This document shows positions 1 to 6,047 of a stretch of DNA of 10,534 nucleotides, one piece after another (positions within the stretch are counted from its first letter, which is position 1; each line of letters starts with the position of its first letter). This DNA is from Bacteroidota bacterium (GTDB lineage Bacteria; Bacteroidota; Ignavibacteria; SZUA-365; JAADGX01), in contig JAJRXL010000248.1 of NCBI GenBank assembly GCA_024276335.1, forward strand, positions 1 through 10,534, given 5' to 3'. The position numbers were made by a program, and so were the translations under genes. The notes beneath the pieces were generated by a model. That model saw only the letters and a program-made list of their open reading frames with translations. It was not told where the DNA came from and did no database searches.

Positions 1-1
1 A

Positions 2-2332
2 CGCATCGAAAAATACGGATTCAACGATATTTCGGAGAAAAAAGTCAACCCAATTCTCAAGTTCCTGAGTTATTTCTGGGGACCTATACCGTGGATGATT
101 GAGGTAGCGGCCATATTGTCGGCGGTTATTAATCATTGGGAGGATTTCTGGGTTATTTTTGCATTGCTTCTTTTGAACGCCGTAGTTGGCTTTTGGCAGG
201 AATACAAGGCGGATGATGCGATTAATTTACTGAAGAAGAAATTAGCGTTAAAAGCGCGGGTGTTGCGGGACGGGAAATGGCTGGGAATATCAGCGAAAGA
301 GCTTGTTCCCGGGGACGTCGTACGCGTGCGGTTAGGCGACATTGTTCCGGCGGATTTAAAGCTGTTTGCGGGCGATTACCTCAGCGTAGACGAATCTTCG
401 TTAACGGGCGAGTCTCTTCCCGTCGAAAAACGATCGGAAGATGTCGTGTATTCGGGATCGATAATTCGCCAGGGCGAGATGAACGGACTGGTTGTTGCGA
501 CCGGTATGAACACGTTCTTCGGCAGGACGGCGAAACTGGTAGAGGAGGCAAGGACAGTCAGCCATTTTCAGAAAGCAGTGATTAAAATCGGTAATTATCT
601 TATCGTTCTTGCCGCTTTTATGATCGCGATAATATTTATAGCATCCTTTTTCAGGCACGAAAGTTTCCTGGAAACGCTTCAATTTGCATTAGTCCTGACA
701 ATAGCCGCAATTCCGGTTGCACTCCCCGCGGTTCTCTCCGTGACGATGGCCGTTGGGGCATCGGTCTTGGCAAAAAAGAAGGCAATTGTCAGCAAATTGG
801 TGGCAATAGAAGAAATGGCGGGGATGGATATACTATGTTCTGATAAAACGGGTACAATAACAAAAAACGAATTGACATTGGCGGAAGTCGTGCCATTTGA
901 AGGCTTTACACGTGATGAGGTGCTGTTGTATGCTTCGCTTGCATCGAGAGAGGAGGATAAGGACCCCATTGATACCGCCATTGTAAATAAAGCAAAAACG
1001 TTTAAAAACGTGGTCGATAAATTGCGTGCATATAAAATAAGAAATTTTAAACCCTTTGACCCGGTTATAAAAAGAACAGAAGCGACTGTTGAAAACCCGG
1101 AGGGGAAAACGTACAAGGTCACAAAAGGCGCACCACAAGTCCTCATTTCGCTCATTACGGGAAAGAATAAGGAAAAAATATCAAGCCAGATAAACAAACA
1201 AATTGAAGAATACGCAGTGAAGGGATACAGAACTCTTGGTACTGCAAAAACGGATGAAAAAGGAAACTGGCATTATGTAGGACTCATCCCTTTGTTCGAT
1301 CCGCCCCGGGAGGATTCCGCGGAAACCATCAAAACAGCGCAAAACATGGGTGTGACGGTCAAGATGGTAACGGGGGATCATACTGCAATAGGAAAGCAGA
1401 TAGCGGAAAAAGTGAATTTGAGCAGTAATATTTTAGAAGTCTCGGCATTTTTGGATAAACCGGAAAAAGAAGCATTGCGCACTATCGAAAAAGCAGGCGG
1501 CTTTGCGCAAGTATTTCCGGAGCATAAATACCGTATCGTCGAATTGCTTCAGAAAAATAAACATATTGTCGGGATGACGGGAGACGGCGTTAATGACTCC
1601 CCGGCGTTAAAGAAAGCAAACGTGGGAATAGCCGTTGCCGGTGCAACAGACGCGGCAAAATCCGCGGCGGATATTGTGCTCACCTCGCCCGGTCTTTCAG
1701 TAATCATCGACGCGATTAAAGAAAGCAGGATCATCTTCCAGCGTATGAACAGTTACGCTATCTACAGGATAGCTGAAACGATTCGTGTCCTGTTTTTTAT
1801 TACGCTTGCGATACTGATATTCGATTTTTACCCCGTTACGGCAATTATGATCGTCCTGTTGGCCCTGTTCAACGATGCCCCGATAATGGCGATTGCCTAC
1901 GACAATGTCCGGTATTCCAAAGGGCCGGAGAAATGGGATATGCGTATGGTTTTGAGCATGTCTACGTTCCTGGGCTTTATTGGATTAATTAGTTCTTTTG
2001 GAATATTCTATATTGGACAAGAAGTGCTCATGCTTTCCAAGGAGACAGTTCAAACATTTATATTTCTGAAGCTGGCGGTAGCCGGTCATTTAACAATATT
2101 CTTGACAAGAACACGCGGACCCTTCTGGTCGATTAAACCAAGCGCTATTATGTTTTGGTCCGCGGTATTGACAAAAATATTGGCGACTATTGTCGCTGTT
2201 TACGGCTGGTTCATCACCCCGATCTCATGGGATTTGGCACTGATTGTTTGGGGCTACGCGATCATCGCATTTATAATATCGGACTTTCTGAAGGTTCGTA
2301 TGTATAAATTGTTTGATCGCAAAGAAATATAA
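2..2332 (+). CDS. Plasma-membrane proton-efflux P-type ATPase (type IIIA), 5'-truncated by the window edge
   Basis: This is an integral membrane pump that couples ATP hydrolysis to H+ export. The frame is open from base 2, giving 776 visible residues; roughly the first 50 or so residues of the family lie outside the window, so the internal ATG at 95 (within PWMIEVA) is not the start. In visible numbering, the M2 Asn of the proton-pump family is near residue 59 (LLLLNAVVGF). The actuator motif LTGESLPV follows. The phosphorylated Asp is residue 281 in SDKTGTIT, and the hinge is TGDGVNDSPALKKANVG around 526-542. The M6 Asp equivalent to the plant pump's essential Asp is residue 625 in LFNDAPIMAI. 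About ten membrane spans fit. The protein ends just after the last span (KLFDRKEI) with no extension like the plant autoinhibitory R domain. TAA stop. A HEAT-repeat gene follows 35 nt on. H+ specificity is inferred from family similarity; a relaxed cation specificity cannot be excluded. Confidence 0.93.
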   Translation, partial: RIEKYGFNDISEKKVNPILKFLSYFWGPIPWMIEVAAILSAVINHWEDFWVIFALLLLNAVVGFWQEYKADDAINLLKKKLALKARVLRDGKWLGISAKELVPGDVVRVRLGDIVPADLKLFAGDYLSVDESSLTGESLPVEKRSEDVVYSGSIIRQGEMNGLVVATGMNTFFGRTAKLVEEARTVSHFQKAVIKIGNYLIVLAAFMIAIIFIASFFRHESFLETLQFALVLTIAAIPVALPAVLSVTMAVGASVLAKKKAIVSKLVAIEEMAGMDILCSDKTGTITKNELTLAEVVPFEGFTRDEVLLYASLASREEDKDPIDTAIVNKAKTFKNVVDKLRAYKIRNFKPFDPVIKRTEATVENPEGKTYKVTKGAPQVLISLITGKNKEKISSQINKQIEEYAVKGYRTLGTAKTDEKGNWHYVGLIPLFDPPREDSAETIKTAQNMGVTVKMVTGDHTAIGKQIAEKVNLSSNILEVSAFLDKPEKEALRTIEKAGGFAQVFPEHKYRIVELLQKNKHIVGMTGDGVNDSPALKKANVGIAVAGATDAAKSAADIVLTSPGLSVIIDAIKESRIIFQRMNSYAIYRIAETIRVLFFITLAILIFDFYPVTAIMIVLLALFNDAPIMAIAYDNVRYSKGPEKWDMRMVLSMSTFLGFIGLISSFGIFYIGQEVLMLSKETVQTFIFLKLAVAGHLTIFLTRTRGPFWSIKPSAIMFWSAVLTKILATIVAVYGWFITPISWDLALIVWGYAIIAFIISDFLKVRMYKLFDRKEI

Positions 2333-2367
2333 ATTCTCCATCATACTAATTACATGGGAAAAGAAAA

Positions 2368-2874
2368 ATGAGCAAATCCGGCAGGAATCCTGAAGACGTT
2401 GAAGTGAAAATAATACTCGAGACGCTTTGCTGCGAGAACGGTATGGAACGAAAAAAAGCGCGCAAAAAACTTGTAGCAAAGGGTAAAAACGTCATCAAGT
2501 ATTTAAAAGATTTGGTTAATCACCCCAAGCACATATACCGCTGGGAGGCTTTAAAAACGATGGAAGAAATTGGTGACCCTGCTTCTATTCCATTATTTAT
2601 CGAAGCTTTGGAGGATGATGAAAGCGACATCCGTTGGATAGCCGCGGAAGGACTCATCAAGCTGGGAGCTCAATCCATACGGCCGCTTCTTAATGCGCTG
2701 ATTGAAAAATCGGATTCCATTTTTATTTTAGCAGGGGCACATCATGTTTTTTACGATTTGAAAAAAGCAGGCAAACTTCCGAAGGATTTTCCAATTGATA
2801 AATTACTATTTAAATTGAAAAGTCCTGAGTGGAAAGGAAGTGTTAAACCGCTGGCCGATGAATTATTGAAGTAG
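2368..2874 (+). CDS. Small HEAT-repeat (PBS-lyase-like) protein
   Basis: This is a 168-residue soluble protein built of alpha-helical HEAT repeats, which are protein-interaction scaffolds. Three repeats can be read: about residues 24-54 (basic, ERKKARKKLVAKGKNVIKYL), 57-84 (YRWEALKTMEEIGDPASIPL) and 87-114 (DIRWIAAEGLIKLGAQSIRPL). The last two carry the usual 'alpha-x-x-LG/IGD-P-x-x-I-x-x-L' turn. A less regular C-terminal helix pair follows. No signal peptide, membrane span or catalytic motif is visible. The start ATG has a purine-rich stretch (GGGAAAAGAAAA) directly upstream. It lies 35 nt after the proton ATPase on the same strand, so co-transcription and a partner or regulator role for the pump are possible, but nothing in the sequence proves it. 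Composition matches the AT-rich ATPase. Confidence 0.8.
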   Translation: MSKSGRNPEDVEVKIILETLCCENGMERKKARKKLVAKGKNVIKYLKDLVNHPKHIYRWEALKTMEEIGDPASIPLFIEALEDDESDIRWIAAEGLIKLGAQSIRPLLNALIEKSDSIFILAGAHHVFYDLKKAGKLPKDFPIDKLLFKLKSPEWKGSVKPLADELLK

Positions 2875-2913
2875 CTTCGGCGTAAACTAAATGTCATCTC
2901 ATCCACAATAAGA

Positions 2914-2956
2914 GGTCAGATGGAATCTGATCAAATATATAAACTCGTGTTTATAT
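2914..2956 (+). promoter_or_regulatory. Two consecutive inverted repeats upstream of the DUF6398-like gene
   Basis: The first is TCAGAT-GGA-ATCTGA at 2916-2930. It extends outward at 2914-2915/2931-2932 by a G-C pair and a G-U pair. The second is ATATAAAC-TCGT-GTTTATAT at 2937-2956, a perfect 8-bp stem with a 4-nt loop. Together they fill most of the 100-bp gap, and the second ends five bases before the GGAGG ribosome binding site at 2961-2965. They could be operator half-sites for a dimeric regulator, possibly the helix-turn-helix-like product of the next gene, or RNA hairpins controlling access to the ribosome binding site. No T-run follows either stem, so they are not typical terminators for the HEAT gene. 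Confidence 0.45.
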
Positions 2957-2974
2957 CAACGGAGGAATGTATAT

Positions 2975-3472
2975 ATGACAAGGGAAGAAATTAACGTCAA
3001 AGAAAGGGAGATAGCAAAGCTGATTGAGGGCTTTTGCTCGGAGTGTTTAAATGACGAGTATCTGCAGCTTTGCAAAAAACTCCTGCGGAAAATGGGCAGG
3101 AAAAAGGATGTGCCTTTTAAAAGAGGGAAAAATGAAATATGGGCTGCGTCAATTATACATGTCATCGGATCAATAAATTTCCTGTTTGACAAATCTTTTG
3201 AACCTTACATTGACATGGGAAGAATAAGTGAATACTTTGGCGCAAACAAGTCCACCGTAACGAATAAATCTCGCCAGATAAAAGATATGTTGGATATTTA
3301 CTATTACCATCCGGAATTATCAACGCAGCATATGTTGTCTACGAATCCCTTGAACGATATGGTTATGGTCGATGGTTTTATCGTTCCTCTGACCACTCTG
3401 CCCGAAGAATATCAGGAAATGGTTCGGCAGGCCCGTGCGGAAGGGAAGGACATAGAATTCACCACGGAGTGA
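2975..3472 (+). CDS. DUF6398-like protein with helix-turn-helix-like segment
   Basis: This is a 165-residue soluble protein of unknown function. It resembles the DUF6398 family: an N-terminal helical part with a Cys/Leu-rich stretch (CSECLNDEYLQLCKKLLRKM, 21-40), a middle 'A-x-I-I-H-V-I-G-S-I-N-F-L-F-D-K-S' block (58-74), then RISEYFGANKSTVTNKSRQI (83-102). That last segment reads like a winged-helix or sigma-type HTH with 'STVTNKSRQIKDML' as the likely recognition helix. The tail carries 'MLSTNPLNDMVMVDGFIVPL', typical of the family. The start is fixed by GGAGG at 2961-2965, nine bases before ATG. The family name comes from recalled similarity; the DNA-binding role is inference. It sits alone behind two inverted repeats, which would fit self-regulation. 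TGA stop. Composition is AT-rich like the two genes upstream. Confidence 0.72.
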   Translation: MTREEINVKEREIAKLIEGFCSECLNDEYLQLCKKLLRKMGRKKDVPFKRGKNEIWAASIIHVIGSINFLFDKSFEPYIDMGRISEYFGANKSTVTNKSRQIKDMLDIYYYHPELSTQHMLSTNPLNDMVMVDGFIVPLTTLPEEYQEMVRQARAEGKDIEFTTE

Positions 3473-3822
3473 TGTGCTGCATATCATCTCGACTGCTTGT
3501 CGTAACACGGAAACAATAGAAGACGTACTCCGGAAAGACAACCTGTTGGTAACAGTTTGGATTGTAAAACGGATCAGGTCCGTTGTAAAAACGCGCACAC
3601 CATTGTCGGAGAACACTGAGTCAGGAATGATATTTCGGGAAAGTGTTATAACGTCCATACTCTTTTTCCATACCTCGAACGATCCGACGGTGACATACAA
3701 AGCATTGGACTGGTCTTTCTCCCAGGATTCGGTCATCACTGCCGCAATCTCCAGGGCTATCACACCCTGGCTACCGGAGAAGACCAAATACGGAACTGGG
3801 CCGCACCGAAGCAATCAGTAAT
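3473..3822. other. Unresolved stretch, possible gene remnant
   Basis: No reading frame here can be assigned to a family. On the plus strand a 115-codon frame opens at GTG 3474, four bases after a GGAG that lies inside the end of the previous gene, and runs to TAA at 3819-3821. Its product has no motif I recognise (it ends in an SQDSVITAAISRAITPWLPE-like segment). On the minus strand a 164-codon frame (3320-3814) overlaps the C-terminal coding part of the DUF6398-like gene and is probably its shadow at that end. Another plus frame reads protein-like near 3650-3830 but has stops further upstream. The mixture suggests either a small orphan gene starting at 3474 or decayed coding DNA. Confidence 0.3.
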
Positions 3823-3889
3823 TTAAAAAAGCCTTTCACAACCATCGGGGTTTCGCAGCGCAGGGATCCTGGAGTCGCTCACCCGAGGA

Positions 3890-3935
3890 TTGTCATCCGA
3901 TTCGCCAATCTGGCACGTAGGAGGCGTCTCCTGGC
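3890..3935. repeat. Short hairpin-forming sequences in the intergenic region
   Basis: Around 3905-3935 there are compact palindromic pieces. GCCA-ATC-TGGC is at 3904-3914 and AGGAG-GCGT-CTCCT at 3921-3934. They lie in GC-richer DNA between the unresolved stretch and the tandem repeats, and no open frame with recognisable protein features covers them. Dense small palindromes like these are common in dispersed intergenic repeat families. I cannot identify a family from one copy, and no T-run marks a terminator. Confidence 0.35.
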
Positions 3936-4027
3936 CTCGCTTTTTGGGTTTACTCCGTTCTTTGAGCCGACGACGAATCTCCCCTGTTGAAGACGGGTGA
4001 TTTGGGACAAGGGGAAGAGCGGATAAA

Positions 4028-4127
4028 GAGACAAGGGGACGAGGAGACTGGGAGACAAGGGGACGAGGAGACTGGGAGACAAGGGGACAAGGAGACTGGG
4101 AGACAAGGGGACTGGGAGACAAGGGGA
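4028..4127 (+). repeat. 24-bp tandem repeat, three full and two partial copies
   Basis: The unit begins GAGACAAGGGGAC and ends GAGACTGG. Full copies are at 4028-4051, 4052-4075 (identical to the first) and 4076-4099 (one G-to-A change). A 16-bp copy lacking eight internal bases follows at 4100-4115, then a truncated copy at 4116-4127. The tract is almost all G/A on the plus strand. Because 24 is a multiple of three, all frames stay open through it and give low-complexity products (Ser/Pro/Leu/Val-rich on the minus strand), which are not real proteins. Similar purine-strand tandem repeats occur in intergenic DNA of several phyla and are prone to slippage, so copy number probably varies between strains. 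Confidence 0.9.
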
Positions 4128-4158
4128 AGGGGAGATTTTCTGTTTTTATCGCTTGTTG

Positions 4159-4182
4159 TCGAAATCGAAATCGGTATCGAAT
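4159..4182 (+). repeat. Hexanucleotide repeat (TCGAAA type), four degenerate copies
   Basis: Four consecutive hexamers read TCGAAA, TCGAAA, TCGGTA and TCGAAT. This is a second short satellite a few dozen bases after the 24-bp array and belongs to the same repeat cluster. No function is evident. Confidence 0.65.
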
Positions 4183-4210
4183 CTGACACTTTTCCCTTGC
4201 TGGTTCTAGA

Positions 4211-4245
4211 ATATGAAATATGAAATTTGAGATTTGGAATTTGGC
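4211..4245 (+). repeat. Heptanucleotide repeat, five degenerate copies
   Basis: Five consecutive seven-base units read ATATGAA, ATATGAA, ATTTGAG, ATTTGGA and ATTTGGC. The period of seven resembles the short tandemly repeated heptamers described in cyanobacterial intergenic DNA; kinship is not claimed. It stands between the hexamer repeat and a perfect inverted repeat. Small open frames across it are artefacts of the repeats. Confidence 0.75.
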
Positions 4246-4262
4246 CCTGCTTGAGAGCAAGT

Positions 4263-4288
4263 TGAACGTTCCAACGCTGGAACGTTCA
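4263..4288. repeat. Perfect 11-bp inverted repeat
   Basis: TGAACGTTCCA and its exact reverse complement TGGAACGTTCA flank a 4-base loop (ACGC). A further partial copy, AAACGTTC, follows at 4288-4295. The site lies 60 bp downstream of the stop of the minus-strand Asp-box gene, so as RNA it could be a 3' hairpin of that transcript. No T-run follows on the minus strand, so it is not a canonical intrinsic terminator. A protein-binding or dispersed-repeat role is equally possible. Confidence 0.7.
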
Positions 4289-4348
4289 AACGTTCTTCTT
4301 TGTCGTCGGTTGCCGTGGTCTGTTGTCCAATCCTCCAATTCCTCGCAC

Positions 4349-5941
4349 TTACCTCACCAGCAGCATCTTCCTTGTCATCGTGATTTCGTCCATCTCCAGG
4401 CGGTAGTAGTACACGCCCCCGGGAAGGTTCCCGGCCCTGAACAGCCGGTGGTACGTTCCGGCGTCGAGGCGTCCTTCCTCGATCTTCGTCACTTCCTTGC
4501 CCAGCACGTTGAATATCTTCAGCGTGACCTCGGCATCGCCGGAAAGGGTGAACGAGATGTTTGTCACGTCCGTTCCCGAGGCGGAAAGTTCTCCGAACGG
4601 GTTCGGGTAGTTCTGCCCCAACCAGATTTTTTCAGGCTTTGTCCTCGGTTCTATTGCGCTGGGGGTAGGGTCGATGAGGGCGGTGTAGATACTCAGCTCC
4701 CCGTCGTCCATCCTGGTCCAGACGGGGCGAATCCTGCCGCCGTACGAGGCCACGTTGATGTAATCGCCGATGAATACAAACGCGGAGGGTAGGAACGCCG
4801 CAGTGCTAATGCGCTCGTTGCGGAACGTCACCCCGCCGTCTGTCGAACGGGCCAGGTACACGTCGGTGGAATCGGAGGCGTAATGCCGACGGTCGTAAAA
4901 CACGATCGCGATCTCGCCCGTCACCGGATCCACCGCCATCCAGGTGAAGAACTGGTCGCGCCCGTTCCCCGGCTCGTCGTCGTTGACACGCACGCGCCCG
5001 CTCCAGGTGGCGCCCCCGTCCGTGGAGCGGATGAGCCACACGTCGTAGTCGCCAAGCTTGTCGTCCACCCAGTTCACGTACACCGTGCCCCGGTATGGTG
5101 AGCGCGACACGTCGCAGGTGGTCACGGGCATACCGTTGGCCCGGTAGATGCCGCTCACCTCGATGTCCCAGCCGCCCGGCATGTCGGAGATAACCCGGTC
5201 CTCGCCGAATGTGACCCCGCCGTCGGTGGACTTGTCAAAGTAAATCCCTTCGGGACCCGCCCACGCCAGGTGCACCTCGCCGCCGGGACCTGCCGCGGGG
5301 ACCGCGCCTTCCATCGTGCTGTCGGAATCGACCGCGTTGCCAGCCCGGTCGCTCACACGAACGTAGGGTTCGAACGTGACCCCGCCGTCGGTGGAGCGCG
5401 CGAACATGATGGAAGAGCTGTCGAGGGGCGAGCGCGAGCCGTACTTGGTGAAGTTCGTCCACGCCATGTAGATGTTGCCCCGGCCGGGCCCGTCGGACAG
5501 GTCGGCGGCAATCCATTCCTTGTCCTGGAGGCTGGTCTTGAACAGGCTTCCCGGGCGGGCGGAATCGGAACTCTCTCCCCGCACGCGCACGAGGGGCTCC
5601 CATGTGGCGCCCTTGTCGGAGGAGCGCCGCACGCCAATAGCCTCCCAGGTATTGAGCAGGTGAGCGTAGAACACGTTCCCGGCGGGGTCGAAAACGAGTG
5701 ACGGGTCGCCGTAGGTTCCGCGCGGGAGACGAGCTTCCTTCCACGTCTTTCCCCCGTCGGTGGAGCGGTACACGTTGCGCAGGTTCGCGCCCGCCACCAT
5801 GTTGTCCGGGTTGGTGGGATCGATGGCAATGGCGACTTCCTCCGGCCGGTTGGAAAGCGTATTGATCTTTACGTTGACCGGCTGGGCCGTTGCAATGGAA
5901 CCGGCGAAAAACAGAAATAGAAACGATGCTTCGATTTTCAT
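4349..5941 (-). CDS. Secreted sialidase-fold (BNR/Asp-box) protein with T9SS sorting domain
   Basis: This is a 530-residue protein exported by Sec and then, by its tail, through the type IX system to the cell surface or medium. A signal peptide spans residues 1-19 (hydrophobic core SFLFLFFAGSIA, probable cut ATA|QP). Six Asp-box motifs (S-x-D-x-G-x-T-W/F) start at residues 60, 107, 183, 238, 306 and 366, as expected for a six-bladed beta-propeller. The Por/T9SS type A sorting domain runs from about 438, with LGQNYPNPF at 441-449, ISFTLSGDAEVTLKIFNVLG, then GGVYYYRLE and MTRKMLLVR. The ATG at 5941 is chosen because the signal peptide starts there and AGGAA precedes it; the frame continues upstream to 6154 without signal-like sequence. 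A sialidase catalytic Arg triad was not established, so enzymatic activity is unproven and 'sialidase' describes the fold. It lies 106 nt after the anti-sigma gene on the same strand and may share its transcript. Confidence 0.9.
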   Translation of the reverse strand: MKIEASFLFLFFAGSIATAQPVNVKINTLSNRPEEVAIAIDPTNPDNMVAGANLRNVYRSTDGGKTWKEARLPRGTYGDPSLVFDPAGNVFYAHLLNTWEAIGVRRSSDKGATWEPLVRVRGESSDSARPGSLFKTSLQDKEWIAADLSDGPGRGNIYMAWTNFTKYGSRSPLDSSSIMFARSTDGGVTFEPYVRVSDRAGNAVDSDSTMEGAVPAAGPGGEVHLAWAGPEGIYFDKSTDGGVTFGEDRVISDMPGGWDIEVSGIYRANGMPVTTCDVSRSPYRGTVYVNWVDDKLGDYDVWLIRSTDGGATWSGRVRVNDDEPGNGRDQFFTWMAVDPVTGEIAIVFYDRRHYASDSTDVYLARSTDGGVTFRNERISTAAFLPSAFVFIGDYINVASYGGRIRPVWTRMDDGELSIYTALIDPTPSAIEPRTKPEKIWLGQNYPNPFGELSASGTDVTNISFTLSGDAEVTLKIFNVLGKEVTKIEEGRLDAGTYHRLFRAGNLPGGVYYYRLEMDEITMTRKMLLVR

Positions 5942-6047
5942 GAAGATTCCTGGTTGTTCTTCAGGTGATTGCGTACAGTAATGTACAGATTTGAAAGGGA
6001 AAAGAGAACAGGGGAATCGGGGAAAAAAGGGAGCGACCGGGAACCGA

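Noticed and set aside
4028..4127. CRISPR array
   Set aside because: The 24-bp units are contiguous with no unique spacers and no cas genes nearby, so this is a simple tandem repeat.
3823..4338. 171-codon minus-strand frame rich in Ser/Pro/Leu/Val
   Set aside because: Its length comes from the 24-bp tandem repeat, which keeps every frame open. The product is a low-complexity eight-residue repeat with no start signal and no domain.
4220..4792. 190-codon plus-strand frame opposite the 3' end of the Asp-box gene
   Set aside because: It lies antisense to the T9SS sorting domain, which is clearly real, and its product has no family features. It is a GC-rich shadow frame.
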